A DNA stretch of 64,000 bases from Olivibacter sp. XZL3 (GCF_004368405.1 NZ_SBJH01000067.1:124001-188000); one strand, 5' to 3'. Shown: positions 7,759 through 17,827, numbered from the stretch's first letter. Program-made: numbers and translations. The notes: generated by a model not told the origin, from the letters alone.

Positions 7759-10392
7759 CTAGTTCTTTTTATCCAAGGTTTCCAAAAACTGTTCCAATGA
7801 ATATTCATCAGGATATAAGACCTCCCTGGCTTTACTTCCTTCAAAGGGGCCGACTATACCCGCTGCTTCCAGTTGATCGATGATACGGCCCGCACGATTA
7901 TAGCCTAACTTCAACTTCCTTTGAATCAAAGAAGTAGAGCCCTGTTGATGTAGGACGATTAATCGTGCTGCATCTTCAAATAAGGCGTCGCGATCGTTTA
8001 CTAAATCGATATCGCTCAAACCGCTGCCCTCCCCGTTCTCATCTATATATTCGGGCAGCTGAAAAGCGGACGGGTATCCCCTTTGCGCACCGATGAATTC
8101 GGAGATTTCCTCCACTTCCGGTGTATCTACGAAGGCACATTGTATGCGGATCAAATCGCTTCCTGTAGCAAGTAACATATCGCCTCGACCAATTAATTGA
8201 TCCGCACCTCCGGTATCTAAAATAGTACGGGAATCTACTTTCGACAGCACCCGGAAGGCCAAGCGGGCGGGGAAGTTCGCTTTAATGGTACCGGTGATGA
8301 TATTAACCGAAGGACGTTGCGTAGCGATAACCAAATGAATTCCCACCGCCCGCGCTAATTGAGCCAATCGCGCAATGGGGGTTTCAACCTCTTTCCCTGC
8401 CGTCATCATCAAGTCAGCAAATTCGTCAACAATAAGGACAATAAAAGGCATGAAACGGTGTCCTTCTTCCGGATTAAGCCTCCTATTGACAAATTTATTG
8501 TTATACTCTCTCAAGTTTCGTACCTGTGCATTCTTCAACAGATCATAACGTTGATCCATTTCGATACAAAGCGAATTGAGGGTATTGATCACCTTCTTTG
8601 TATCGGTTATGATTGCATCCTCCTCACCAGGAAGCTTGGCCAAGAAGTGTCGTTCAATAGTTTTAAACAAGGAAAGCTCTACTTTCTTTGGATCCACCAT
8701 TACGAATTTCAGTTCAGCGGGATGCTTCTTATACAATAAAGACGTAATGATCGCGTTAATTCCGACCGATTTACCCTGCCCGGTTGCTCCTGCAACTAAC
8801 AGGTGCGGCATTTTGGCTAAATCCGCTATATACACCTCATTGGAAATCGTTTTACCAAGCGCAATCGGTAAATCCATTTCGGTATGCTGAAACTTCTCTG
8901 TAGCGATTACGGCTCTCATGGCTACCATCTCCGGCTTTTTATTCGGCACTTCTATTCCTATGGTACCTTTTCCCGGCATAGGTGCGATAATGCGGATACC
9001 GAGGGCTGCTAAGCTAAGGGCAATATCATCTTCCAAATTTTTGATCTTCGAAATACGAACGCCGGGTTTCGGAATAATCTCGTATAAAGTTACCGTAGGT
9101 CCGATGGTGGCCTTTATTTTATCAATTTCTATATTATAATTACTCAGCGTTTCAACAATCTTATCCTTATTCGCTTCCAGTTCTTCATTGTTAACAACGA
9201 TCTTTCCCGAACCATAGTCCTTTAGTAAATCAAGCCGCGGATATTGATAGCCTGATAAATCGAGCTTTGGATCATATTGGCCGAACTGTTCCACCAAGGT
9301 GTCTGCTGTTGTAAGGGGCTTCTCTTCTTTTATACGCTCTACGGTCAAATCGGGAGTCTCCTTCGTTTCGTTAAGCGTGATATTGTCCTCTTTCACCTCA
9401 TTAACAATCAATGGCTCCAGCTCGAAAGATGGACTGCTCATAGGCGTTTCCTTATCCGGCTCTATCTTCTTGGGCTTAACATCCAGGTTCTGCGATAAAC
9501 GCTGCCCATTTTCATTCTCCCTAGCATAAGCGTCTGCCCGTTCATCCTTCAGGTGATTGCGCTGGAAGGCGGGAACACCATACTCATCATCCACCGGGTC
9601 GTCCTCCTCTTCGTCCCTTGGATCCAATGCATCCGTTGCGACTTTTCCACCTTCTTTCTCGTCATACAATCCCTTTGTTTTCTTCCGCTCTGGGAGTTTA
9701 AAATCGAGGTTAAATGCAATAATCAGTGCCGCAAGGCCGACAAATAGCAAGAAAGCCCCCACTCCAGCTGTACCCACCTGCATTTCTAGTATCTTATTCG
9801 TCCAGAAGCCAAATTCACCTTCCAGGTAATGCGGATACTCCGAAATAAAACTGTGTAAATAAGCGACGGTAACTGATGTAAACAGCAAAAGAAAAAAACC
9901 ATAACCAAAAAGCTTATCCAACGCGATAAGTCGCACTTTAAATAGCAACCTATAACCTATAACAAAAAAGATTATGATGAACAAAAACGATGCAATACCA
10001 AACCACTCGTACATAAATTGATTCGCCAACAGCGCACCTAACTTACCGAGCCAGTTTTCAACAAGCGCCTCCTTAAAACCAAAAGCCTCTAATTCCTCAC
10101 GCGTTTTAAAAAGCGTCCCCCAACCGCCATTGGCCGCAGAAATATAACTCTGATCATTTTGCCATGTAAACAGATAGGAGATAAATGCAATGAAAAAATA
10201 AAGAGATAACACCAAAAAAAACAAACCTGCAATCTTTACAGCCTTGCTATCCTGCAAATTGATCCTTGCGGAAAGCCTGGCACTATTAACCGGTTTTGCG
10301 TGGCGTGCCGATTTAGCGGTATTGCTGCCATTTCTTATCTTCCCTTCTCCTTTTACTGTATTGGCCCTAAACTGATTTCCTTTTAAAGACAT
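7759..10392 (-). CDS. ftsK: DNA translocase FtsK
   Basis: An 877-residue membrane-anchored ATPase that pumps chromosomal DNA through the closing septum and helps resolve dimers. The N-terminus carries four membrane helices between about residues 50 and 230. An acidic, low-complexity linker runs from about 235 to 370. The motor follows, with Walker A GATGQGKS near residue 537 and Walker B LIVDEFADL near 655, then the conserved GATQRPSVN-like segment (IATQRPSVN). The C-terminal winged-helix gamma domain (about 810-877) recognises KOPS-type oriented sequences. Length and domain order are normal for the family. It begins the minus-strand run ftsK, lolA-like, 90-aa gene, MBL hydrolase. Confidence 0.97.
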   Translation of the reverse strand: MSLKGNQFRANTVKGEGKIRNGSNTAKSARHAKPVNSARLSARINLQDSKAVKIAGLFFLVLSLYFFIAFISYLFTWQNDQSYISAANGGWGTLFKTREELEAFGFKEALVENWLGKLGALLANQFMYEWFGIASFLFIIIFFVIGYRLLFKVRLIALDKLFGYGFFLLLFTSVTVAYLHSFISEYPHYLEGEFGFWTNKILEMQVGTAGVGAFLLFVGLAALIIAFNLDFKLPERKKTKGLYDEKEGGKVATDALDPRDEEEDDPVDDEYGVPAFQRNHLKDERADAYARENENGQRLSQNLDVKPKKIEPDKETPMSSPSFELEPLIVNEVKEDNITLNETKETPDLTVERIKEEKPLTTADTLVEQFGQYDPKLDLSGYQYPRLDLLKDYGSGKIVVNNEELEANKDKIVETLSNYNIEIDKIKATIGPTVTLYEIIPKPGVRISKIKNLEDDIALSLAALGIRIIAPMPGKGTIGIEVPNKKPEMVAMRAVIATEKFQHTEMDLPIALGKTISNEVYIADLAKMPHLLVAGATGQGKSVGINAIITSLLYKKHPAELKFVMVDPKKVELSLFKTIERHFLAKLPGEEDAIITDTKKVINTLNSLCIEMDQRYDLLKNAQVRNLREYNNKFVNRRLNPEEGHRFMPFIVLIVDEFADLMMTAGKEVETPIARLAQLARAVGIHLVIATQRPSVNIITGTIKANFPARLAFRVLSKVDSRTILDTGGADQLIGRGDMLLATGSDLIRIQCAFVDTPEVEEISEFIGAQRGYPSAFQLPEYIDENGEGSGLSDIDLVNDRDALFEDAARLIVLHQQGSTSLIQRKLKLGYNRAGRIIDQLEAAGIVGPFEGSKAREVLYPDEYSLEQFLETLDKKN

Positions 10393-10547
10393 TAATTTCT
10401 ACTATTCTTTTGGTACAAACTTATGGATTTTTTTGGACGAAGACTCCGCGATAAATAATTTTTATAAATACTGTAGCGCTTACATCCCCCCATTCGTTAA
10501 CAAGTTCAGAATAAGAAGGGCTATCAGAACACCTTGTATTGACACGC

Positions 10548-11282
10548 ATGAACATACATACTTTGTTGTTAAATAACAAAAAGAGATTATTATATACGGT
10601 TTTAAGCTGCTGCCTACTCCTATCGCTAAGTGCATGCCTTAAAGATGACGACAACACGCAAAATGGAAATATACCGGCAGCATTGGTTTCTTTTGTACAT
10701 ACTTCACCGGACGCAGGTGATTTAATTGTAGGCATAAATGGATATCGCGTTAACACGCAGCCTTTTAGATATTTAGATCGAACAGTTTATCAATTGGTTT
10801 ACCCGGGCGGCAATCAATTTCAGGCAAATACATCGGCCGATAATAAAAGACTGGACATGAAAAACTGGAGCCTGGAAGGCGGTGTATGCTACTCGGTGTT
10901 TGCAGTGGATCGACTTGACTCACTGGAACTTTTGGGAATACGGGACTTTTACGCGAATGATACGCCGGAAAACGGTATGGCACGCGTACGCTTTATTAAT
11001 CTCTGTCCGGATTCCATCGCCTTCGATCTGAAAGCCAGTACGATTGACACCTTATTGGCTACTAATAAAAAATTTAAACAAAACAGTGCTTTTGGCGATA
11101 TCAAAGCAGACGACAACACGACTTATGTGTTAGAGGTGATTAATCACGACATGAATCTACCGGTAAGTAATACATCCTTTAAACCGAAGTCCGGACAATA
11201 TTATACTATACTAGCCACTGGCTTTATAGAAACGGAAGAGGAGGCAAAAAAGATTAAAGTCTCTGTTTTCCAACACGATTAG
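10548..11282 (+). CDS. DUF4397 domain lipoprotein
   Basis: A 244-residue exported lipoprotein. The signal sequence ends with the lipobox LSAC, placing the acylated cysteine near residue 27. The mature part shows the repeated-strand pattern of DUF4397, including FVHTSPDAG near the N-terminus and the related ARVRFINLCPD in the second half, which are the two repeat openings typical of this family. It is probably anchored on the cell surface or in the outer membrane; no activity is known for DUF4397. The ATG at 10548 gives a clean signal peptide; the TTG nine bases earlier does not improve it. It ends before a strong terminator. Confidence 0.85.
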   Translation: MNIHTLLLNNKKRLLYTVLSCCLLLSLSACLKDDDNTQNGNIPAALVSFVHTSPDAGDLIVGINGYRVNTQPFRYLDRTVYQLVYPGGNQFQANTSADNKRLDMKNWSLEGGVCYSVFAVDRLDSLELLGIRDFYANDTPENGMARVRFINLCPDSIAFDLKASTIDTLLATNKKFKQNSAFGDIKADDNTTYVLEVINHDMNLPVSNTSFKPKSGQYYTILATGFIETEEEAKKIKVSVFQHD

Positions 11283-11319
11283 GTTGATTGATGTCCATCA
11301 CAACCCCATTCGATGGACG

Positions 11320-11350
11320 AGCCGCCCGCTCCCCTTGGGCGGCTTTTTTT
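11320..11350 (+). terminator. Rho-independent terminator after the DUF4397 gene
   Basis: AGCCGCCC (11320-11327) and GGGCGGCT (11337-11344) form a perfect 8-bp GC-rich stem with a 9-nt loop, followed by a run of seven T to 11350. It lies 37 bp after the stop codon. Confidence 0.9.
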
Positions 11351-11412
11351 GGTGATAGACGTTTGCACTAAAACCATAGCAGTAACGGCTGTTAACAAAT
11401 TAGTAAACAATA

Positions 11413-11444
11413 TTTGTATATATCAATTTTTATTTCTACCTTTG
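11413..11444 (+). promoter_or_regulatory. Promoter of the DEAD-box helicase gene
   Basis: TTTG at 11413-11416, a 20-nt spacer and TACCTTTG at 11437-11444 form a full match to the Bacteroidota primary promoter. The predicted start near 11451 gives a leader of about 35 nt to the ATG at 11486. Confidence 0.75.
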
Positions 11445-11485
11445 CCCCTTCATTAGGCAATAAAGTCTAACGTTTTTTGAATTTC

Positions 11486-13273
11486 ATGAACCCATTTAGT
11501 CAATTGGGAATCCGTCATGATGTTGTTAATGCCATTACGGCGCTAGGTTTTGAAAAGCCTACACCAATCCAAGAACAGGCCATTCCGGCCCTCCTTACAG
11601 GCAGCAGCGATTTTGTCGGATTAGCCCAAACAGGAACCGGTAAAACCGCAGCATTTGGCCTGCCGTTATTAGAATTATTAGACTTCTCGCAAAATTCGCC
11701 GCAAGCACTTGTGCTTTGCCCTACGCGTGAATTATGTCTGCAGATCGCTAATGATTTAAAAAATTTCTCGAAAAATATCAGCAATGTACACGTTGTAGCC
11801 GTTTATGGTGGCGCGAGCATTAGCGATCAATTACGCCAGATTCGTCGGGGTGTTCAGATCGTTGTCGCTACACCCGGCCGTATGCTTGATATCATTGGAA
11901 GAAAAGCGATAGACTTTTCGGGAGTACGGTACGTAGTTTTGGATGAAGCGGATGAAATGCTCAATATGGGCTTTCAAGAGGACATTAACGATATCCTTTC
12001 TACCACTCCCGAAGAGAAGAAAACATGGCTATTTTCAGCCACAATGCCGGCAGAAGTCCGTCGCATTGCAAAAAATTACATGACCGATCCGTTCGAACTT
12101 ACCGTAGGAACCAAAAATACAGGTAATGCGAATATCGACCATGAATATTATGTAGTAAGGCCGCGAGACAAGTATGCTGCCTTTAAACGTATTGTAGATT
12201 TCAATCCTGAAATTTTCGGAATTGTTTTTTGCCGTACAAAAATTGAAACGCAAGAAATCGCGGAAGCTTTAATCAAAGACGGTTATAATGCCGATTCTTT
12301 ACATGGCGATTTATCTCAACAGCAGCGCGATAAAGTAATGAAGCGTTATCGTGAACGCAGTCTTCAGCTATTAATAGCCACTGACGTGGCAGCTAGAGGT
12401 ATCGACGTAAACGATGTGACACACGTAATTAATTTCTCTTTACCTGATGAGATTGAGAATTATACCCACCGCAGTGGTCGTACCGCTCGCGCAGGAAAAA
12501 CCGGTGTTTCCATCTCTCTTGTTACTGCAAAAGAATTAGGAAAAATACGTCAGATTGAACGCGTGATTGGTAAGCAATTCGTAAAGGCTGAAATCCCTAA
12601 CGGTTTCGATGTCTGCGAAAAGCAGCTATTTGCACTCGTGCATAAAGTGAAAGCGGTTGACGTTAATGACGAACAAATCGGACAATATTTGCCGCGGATT
12701 ATGGACGAATTCAGCGAATTTTCTAAAGAAGATATTATTAAGCACTTTGCTAGCTTAGAATTCAATCGCTTCTTAGATTATTATAAAAATGCACCGGATT
12801 TGAATGTGTCGGCAAGTGATGCACGTGGAGAAAAAGGGGCAAAAGGCGATCGCTTTGACAGAACGGGATATAAATCGGACTTTACACGCCTGTTTATTAA
12901 CTTGGGGTCGGTAGACGATTTTACCAGAGGTGATATCCTAGGCTACATTTGCAACACCGCGCAAATAAGCGGTAAGAATATTGGCAAGATCGATTTAAAG
13001 GGAGTTTACACTTTCTTCGAGGTAGAAAACGCCGTTGTAGATAAGGTAACAAGCGGATTTCAACAAGCCGACTTTAACGGCCGCTCCGTACGCGTTGAGC
13101 TAGCAGGCGACCGCGATGGTGGATCGTCAAGAGGCGGAAGCAGCAATAGAGGTAACCGCTCATCAAGGAGTGGGGGCCGTGGAGGACGCGAACGTGAAAG
13201 AGATAGTGGTGGTGGATTCCGCGATTTTTCAGGCAAACGCCGCGAAAGAAAAGGCGAACGTAAAAAATGGTAA
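11486..13273 (+). CDS. DEAD-box RNA helicase with DbpA RNA-binding domain and RGG tail
   Basis: A 595-residue ATP-dependent RNA helicase. All core motifs are visible: Q motif PTPIQEQ, motif I AQTGTGKT, Ia PTREL, motif II DEAD, motif III SAT, and HRSGRTAR as motif VI. After the two RecA domains (to about residue 365) comes a linker. A DbpA-type RNA-binding domain follows (FTRLFINLGSVDDF onward, about 462-540), then a disordered tail rich in Arg, Gly and Ser (RGG-like). This resembles CsdA/DeaD helicases that act in ribosome assembly and cold adaptation. The ATG at 11486 is chosen over the TTG at 11477. It is monocistronic between its own promoter and a strong terminator. Confidence 0.95.
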   Translation: MNPFSQLGIRHDVVNAITALGFEKPTPIQEQAIPALLTGSSDFVGLAQTGTGKTAAFGLPLLELLDFSQNSPQALVLCPTRELCLQIANDLKNFSKNISNVHVVAVYGGASISDQLRQIRRGVQIVVATPGRMLDIIGRKAIDFSGVRYVVLDEADEMLNMGFQEDINDILSTTPEEKKTWLFSATMPAEVRRIAKNYMTDPFELTVGTKNTGNANIDHEYYVVRPRDKYAAFKRIVDFNPEIFGIVFCRTKIETQEIAEALIKDGYNADSLHGDLSQQQRDKVMKRYRERSLQLLIATDVAARGIDVNDVTHVINFSLPDEIENYTHRSGRTARAGKTGVSISLVTAKELGKIRQIERVIGKQFVKAEIPNGFDVCEKQLFALVHKVKAVDVNDEQIGQYLPRIMDEFSEFSKEDIIKHFASLEFNRFLDYYKNAPDLNVSASDARGEKGAKGDRFDRTGYKSDFTRLFINLGSVDDFTRGDILGYICNTAQISGKNIGKIDLKGVYTFFEVENAVVDKVTSGFQQADFNGRSVRVELAGDRDGGSSRGGSSNRGNRSSRSGGRGGRERERDSGGGFRDFSGKRRERKGERKKW

Positions 13274-13294
13274 TCGCAACACCATAGAACGCAT

Positions 13295-13323
13295 AAAAAA
13301 GGCTCCTTCAGGGAGCCTTTTTT
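13295..13323. terminator. Bidirectional terminator between helicase and ggt
   Basis: AAAAAAGGCTCC (13295-13306) and GGAGCCTTTTTT (13312-13323) are perfectly complementary with a 5-nt loop. The A/T runs flank the GC core symmetrically, so it can end transcription in both directions, from the helicase on the plus strand and from ggt on the minus strand. Confidence 0.9.
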
Positions 13324-13405
13324 ATTTAACAATCTCTTTTTCAGCAGACCGTTGTTTAATCATGACTGCTAGCGCTGTCGGCTATCACTGTCGTCACTTA
13401 AGCCC

Positions 13406-15109
13406 TTAATAACCTATCGCCTTGTCGTCCCCTCTGGAGTCAGCGCCACCTGTTAACGAGCCGTCCGCGCCCACTAAAATCGCATCTACCCGACCGATGC
13501 TCGTTCTCGGTGTGATTTTATATCCCTTCTGTTGTAAGCGGGCACGAACAGCAGACGCTATTGCGTTTTCCTCAACGAAGATCTCATCAGGCATCCATTG
13601 ATGGTGGAAACGAGGAGCATCTACTGCTTGCTGCATCGTTTGGTTAAATGCTATTACATTCAAAATTGTTTGAAACACCGACGTGATAATGGTCGACCCG
13701 CCGGGTGTACCGACAACCATAAACAGTTTTTTATCTTTGGTCAAAATCGTTGGGCTCATGGCGCTCAACATCCGCTTTCCCGGTTCAATCGCATTGGCCT
13801 TTCCACCAAGGAGCCCATATAAATTAGGCACGCCGGGTTTCACAGAAAAGTCGTCCATTTCGTCGTTCAACAGAAAGCCGGCTCTATCTACCACTACCTG
13901 AGATCCATAGGAGTTATTTAAGGTTGTTGTAATAGACACCGCGTTTCCGTCTTTATCAACAATCGAAAAATGCGTCGTTTGCTCACTTTCGTAAACCTGG
14001 GGCGATCCCGCTTGAATAGCGTTGCTGGGAGTTGCTCTGTTAAAGTCCATATCCTTCATCCGTTCAGCTTGATAATTGGAATCCAACAGGCCTTTAACAG
14101 GTACCGGATAAAAATCGATATCTCCCAAATGTTCGGCGCGATCGGCATATACCCTTCTTTCGGCCTCTACCATCACTTGAATGGTTGAGTCCTGCTGAAA
14201 GCCCCATTCAGCCAAGGGATAGGGTTCAACCGACTTTAACAAAGACACCAAAGCAATGCCGCCGCTAGACGATGGTGGCATTGACACGACCTGATAGCCT
14301 TTGTAACTTCCTACAATCGGCTCGCGCCATTTTGCCTGATAGGCTTTCAAGTCTTCGTAACTGATAATACCGTTTCCTCGCTTCATTTCCTCGACAATCA
14401 ACGAGGCAACCCGACCCTCGTAAAAACCCGCACGCCCCTTCTTTCTAATCACCTTGAGCGTCCGGGCCAAATCTTTTTGCACTAATATGTCGCCCGCTTT
14501 CCACTCATTTTTCTTGTTTATCAGTGCGGTTCCCATTGGGTTGAACCGCTCGAACGCTTCTTTGCGCGCATTCAGTTCTCTAGCCTGCATAGCTGTTATC
14601 GGAAAGCCTTTTTTTGCCAAATCTATAGCAGGTTGCAGCAGATCTTTCCACGGCAGTTTAGCGTATTTTTCATGAGCTTTTACCATTCCGTCAACAGTTC
14701 CAGGAACGCCTACCGATAACTGCCCGTCTAAACTCAAACGCTCTATCGGATTTCCTTCTGTATCTAGGTACATATCTTTGGTTGCCTTTCCCGGCGCCGT
14801 TTCCCGAAAGTCCAAAGCTGCCAATTCGTTCTCGGCCGACCGATACACCATAAATCCGCCCCCACCGATATTCCCTGCGTTCGGATAAACAACGGCTAGA
14901 GCAAACTGTACCGCAATGGCGGCGTCGACCGCATTACCTCCTTGTTTTAAGATACCCACCCCTACTTCTGAAGCAATAGGATGCGCCGATACCACCATCC
15001 CGTTCTTATATCCCGAAGAAATTTGCTGCGCAAAAGAAATGTTGGCTACGACTAAAAAACATAGCGATAAACAATGAGATCTGCCGATAAATCGTAAATA
15101 CTTACTCAT
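13406..15109 (-). CDS. ggt: Gamma-glutamyltransferase
   Basis: A 567-residue exported N-terminal nucleophile enzyme that cleaves and transfers the gamma-glutamyl group of glutathione and related peptides in the periplasm. A signal peptide ends near residue 27. The substrate-binding arginine lies in LDFRETAP (R102). The autoprocessing site is TTHFSIVD, so T378 would become the N-terminal nucleophile of the small subunit. The small-subunit features NNSYGS and PGGSTI are present. Length is normal. It lies 24 bp downstream of gpsA on the same strand, so the two may be co-transcribed, though their roles are not obviously related. Confidence 0.95.
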   Translation of the reverse strand: MSKYLRFIGRSHCLSLCFLVVANISFAQQISSGYKNGMVVSAHPIASEVGVGILKQGGNAVDAAIAVQFALAVVYPNAGNIGGGGFMVYRSAENELAALDFRETAPGKATKDMYLDTEGNPIERLSLDGQLSVGVPGTVDGMVKAHEKYAKLPWKDLLQPAIDLAKKGFPITAMQARELNARKEAFERFNPMGTALINKKNEWKAGDILVQKDLARTLKVIRKKGRAGFYEGRVASLIVEEMKRGNGIISYEDLKAYQAKWREPIVGSYKGYQVVSMPPSSSGGIALVSLLKSVEPYPLAEWGFQQDSTIQVMVEAERRVYADRAEHLGDIDFYPVPVKGLLDSNYQAERMKDMDFNRATPSNAIQAGSPQVYESEQTTHFSIVDKDGNAVSITTTLNNSYGSQVVVDRAGFLLNDEMDDFSVKPGVPNLYGLLGGKANAIEPGKRMLSAMSPTILTKDKKLFMVVGTPGGSTIITSVFQTILNVIAFNQTMQQAVDAPRFHHQWMPDEIFVEENAIASAVRARLQQKGYKITPRTSIGRVDAILVGADGSLTGGADSRGDDKAIGY

Positions 15110-15133
15110 AAGACTCTTTGTGTTAATTAGTGA

Positions 15134-16138
15134 TTAGGTTAGTTGCTCTGAGAGAAGCTTCATTTCCAGATATGGCGAATGCCGTTCGTATAAAATGGCG
15201 TATACCGCCCGGCAGATAGGCATATACACCTGGTAAGCCTTGTTGATCTGATGGATGCATTGCGACGCATAATAGCCCTCTGCTATCATATTCATTTCAA
15301 GTTGGGCTGATTTAACGGTATACCCCTTCCCGATCATGTTACCGAAGGTTCTATTGCGGCTAAATTGCGAATAAGCCGTTACCAAGAGATCGCCTAAATA
15401 AGCCGATTCGTTAATATCTCTCGCTATCGGATGCACTTTTGCCAGAAAACGAGCCATTTCCCGTATCGCATTGGATATAAGAACAGCTTGAAAATTGTCG
15501 CCGTAACCGATGCCGTGGCAGATGCCACTGGCAACTGCATATATATTCTTTAGAACGGCCCCATACTCGGTTCCATATATGTCGTCCGACTGAACAGTCT
15601 TAATGTAGCGCGTATTGAGTAAAGTGGAAAAAACAGCTGCCGTATTCGGTGAGGCGGAAGCAATGGTAAGATAGGAAAGCTTTTCTAATGAAACTTCTTC
15701 GGCATGGCAGGGGCCGCTGATGACAGCAATATGATCTAATGGAACACCGAAACTGGTTTGCAGGTAATCCCCCACTATTTGATTTTCTTCAGGAACAATT
15801 CCCTTGATGGCACTTACAATGTATTTCTTTTGCAATAAATCGGCAGAAACGGTTGAAAGTGTCTCCTTCAAAAAGGCAGCGGGAACACTTAATATCAGCA
15901 CATCGCATAACTCAATAACTTTGGATAACTCAGTGGTTATCCGATCGGCAGGTAGCTTAATCTCTACAGCACTGAGGTAATTCGGGTTATGATGATACGT
16001 TTTTATATATGACGCTGCTTCCTGATTGCGCATCCACCAAAAAATGTCTTTGTCCTGCTCATTATCACTTAGCATTTTCACGATCGCCGTCGCCCAGCTA
16101 CCCCCCCCTATTACGGCTACTTTCTTTTTTCTTTGCAT
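15134..16138 (-). CDS. gpsA: NAD(P)H-dependent glycerol-3-phosphate dehydrogenase
   Basis: A 334-residue cytoplasmic enzyme that reduces dihydroxyacetone phosphate to sn-glycerol 3-phosphate for phospholipid synthesis. The nucleotide-binding motif GGGSWATAI is at residues 11-19. The conserved SAIKGI segment, GPCHAEE and the C-domain helix KNIYAVASGICHGIGYGDN carry the catalytic lysines and substrate contacts. The start is the only ATG just before the fold. The coding strand contains a run of eight G (16101-16108) inside the codons for the GGG of the nucleotide motif, a possible slippage site. Its stop is 24 bp from the downstream ggt start. Confidence 0.95.
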   Translation of the reverse strand: MQRKKKVAVIGGGSWATAIVKMLSDNEQDKDIFWWMRNQEAASYIKTYHHNPNYLSAVEIKLPADRITTELSKVIELCDVLILSVPAAFLKETLSTVSADLLQKKYIVSAIKGIVPEENQIVGDYLQTSFGVPLDHIAVISGPCHAEEVSLEKLSYLTIASASPNTAAVFSTLLNTRYIKTVQSDDIYGTEYGAVLKNIYAVASGICHGIGYGDNFQAVLISNAIREMARFLAKVHPIARDINESAYLGDLLVTAYSQFSRNRTFGNMIGKGYTVKSAQLEMNMIAEGYYASQCIHQINKAYQVYMPICRAVYAILYERHSPYLEMKLLSEQLT

Positions 16139-16332
16139 ACTTATTCGAACTCGGCTATAAAGTAGGCCAAAATAAGGATTTTTTTACATTAGTACTACAA
16201 AGATTCTTTTTTTCAGCCGGAACCGATAGAACCGATACAAGGGAACTGCCCAAAAGCTGCTTCTTGCGCCATGTCAAACACCGTAATGAAGCTGAGACAT
16301 CAATAAGCCGAAGACGCAGCAATAAGGAGTGC

Positions 16333-17805
16333 TTAATATCCCGGATTATTCTCCGTTATTCCTTGGTTGTAATTCATTTCGGCCAGCGGGATAGGCCATA
16401 GATAGTGCTTTTCTGCGATAGCAACTTCCTTATTTTGTTGTAATATCTCCGCCGCCTTACCACTGCGCTTCAAATCGAACCATCGTTTCCCTTCGAACTG
16501 GAACTCATAGGCCCGTTCTTGTAAAATAGTATCTATTAATGACTCCGGCGAGAAGGAGGCTATTTGATAATCGACATCAGACGGCGAAGTAATATCTCTT
16601 CCATATGCACGCCGCTTCACCTGATTCAAGGCATTAAGCGATTCGGCGGTAACCCCATTTGCCCGTGCCTCTGCTTCTGCAAACAACAACAGCACTTCCG
16701 CATAACGATATAAAGGAAAGTCGTTAATCGCGCCGTATTCGTTTGTCGCTCCTGGATCTGTAAATTTTTTCTGTAGAACGGTCCCCTCTCCCAAGCCTAT
16801 GTCCATCGGATACCATAATTGCTTCCGCAGATCGGCGTCGTTCCATCCTTTGTAAAAATTATTATTACTATTGGAATACTGCGCATAGGCACCTCTGCCT
16901 TGCATAAAATAGCCGGTTTCCGGATGATTAATGATAAACGGGTAATAATTACCTTGCTCTTCACGGGTATACTTGAAGTGGAAAACCTCCTCACTGGTTA
17001 CGCCTACTCCGGCACCAAAAATATGCTCGAAGTCATTCACCCCTTGTATAGGAACCAGGGAGAAAAGACCGGATTGCATGACCTCGGCAGCCTTATCTCT
17101 TGCCTCCTGATTTTGATCAGTAGTCAATAAATAATCGCTCAGCACCGTTTTTGCCATCCACTTGGTGGGCCGTCCTGGCTGAGCTGTATTATTTTCCGGA
17201 AGGTACGTTTCGGCAAAACGGAGGTCCTCATCGATTAAAGCATAAACTTCCTCTGCTGCACTCCTCGCCACATCTTTCTCCTCCATATTCGTCTCAACTC
17301 GAAGCGGCACGCCGCCCCAATTGCGGACGAGATGAAAGTAGCACCAAGCGCGCATAAATCTTGCTTCTGCGACGTATCTGTTTTTTTCTTCTTCACTCAT
17401 GGCATCACCTTCCGGCACATTCTTAATAACCAGATTAGCATTTCGAATCGCCAAATAGAAGCTGTCCCAAAAATCGCCTACGCGATTGGTATTGGTGGCG
17501 TCGAGCCCACTAAAATCATTAAATTGCGCCCAGCTTCCCCTGCCATAAGCGTAGTCCGTATGACACTCCAAGGTAGCATTATACGACGCGATACCCTGTG
17601 CACCCAAACGTATTGGAGGGAAAATAGCATTTACAGCAGCCTCTGCCTCAGCCGCTGTGTTATAAAAAGTTTCCTCTAAAATTAAACGCGGCTCTTGATC
17701 TAACTCTTTACTACAGCCGGAGAAGGCGAGGAGTCCGATCACAATCCATGCAGCTACCTTGTGATCTTTTTTCTTATATACCATTGATTGGGTCTTATGT
17801 ATCAT
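16333..17805 (-). CDS. SusD/RagB family outer-membrane lipoprotein (pair 1)
   Basis: A 490-residue surface lipoprotein. The lipobox FSGC puts the acylated cysteine around residue 31, and the SusD-type alpha-helical TPR core follows. The C-terminal RagB/SusD signatures are visible (YRYAEVLLLFAEA, LNQVKRRAYGR, ERAYEFQFEGKRWFDLKRSG, and the ending NPGY). SusD proteins cap the SusC porin and deliver glycans, peptides or other nutrients to it. It follows its SusC partner by 22 bp on the same strand. No glycoside hydrolase or other enzyme is encoded beside it, so the substrate cannot be inferred. Either ATG, 17805 or 17784, gives a usable signal peptide. Confidence 0.94.
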   Translation of the reverse strand: MIHKTQSMVYKKKDHKVAAWIVIGLLAFSGCSKELDQEPRLILEETFYNTAAEAEAAVNAIFPPIRLGAQGIASYNATLECHTDYAYGRGSWAQFNDFSGLDATNTNRVGDFWDSFYLAIRNANLVIKNVPEGDAMSEEEKNRYVAEARFMRAWCYFHLVRNWGGVPLRVETNMEEKDVARSAAEEVYALIDEDLRFAETYLPENNTAQPGRPTKWMAKTVLSDYLLTTDQNQEARDKAAEVMQSGLFSLVPIQGVNDFEHIFGAGVGVTSEEVFHFKYTREEQGNYYPFIINHPETGYFMQGRGAYAQYSNSNNNFYKGWNDADLRKQLWYPMDIGLGEGTVLQKKFTDPGATNEYGAINDFPLYRYAEVLLLFAEAEARANGVTAESLNALNQVKRRAYGRDITSPSDVDYQIASFSPESLIDTILQERAYEFQFEGKRWFDLKRSGKAAEILQQNKEVAIAEKHYLWPIPLAEMNYNQGITENNPGY

Positions 17806-17827
17806 CGTCTTAAAGTCTTATTTCATG

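Noticed and set aside
10421-10756. 111-aa minus-strand frame overlapping the DUF4397 gene
   Set aside because: It overlaps the signal peptide and first repeat of a well-supported lipoprotein and has no family features.
13116-13409. 97-aa open frame over the helicase tail and terminator
   Set aside because: It is a shadow of the Arg/Gly-rich helicase tail in another frame and runs through the strong terminator.
16009-16401. Open frame of 130 aa on the plus strand across the gpsA start and the susD end
   Set aside because: It overlaps the conserved 5' end of gpsA and the 3' end of susD, has low-complexity arginine/serine composition and matches no family; both overlapped genes are certain.
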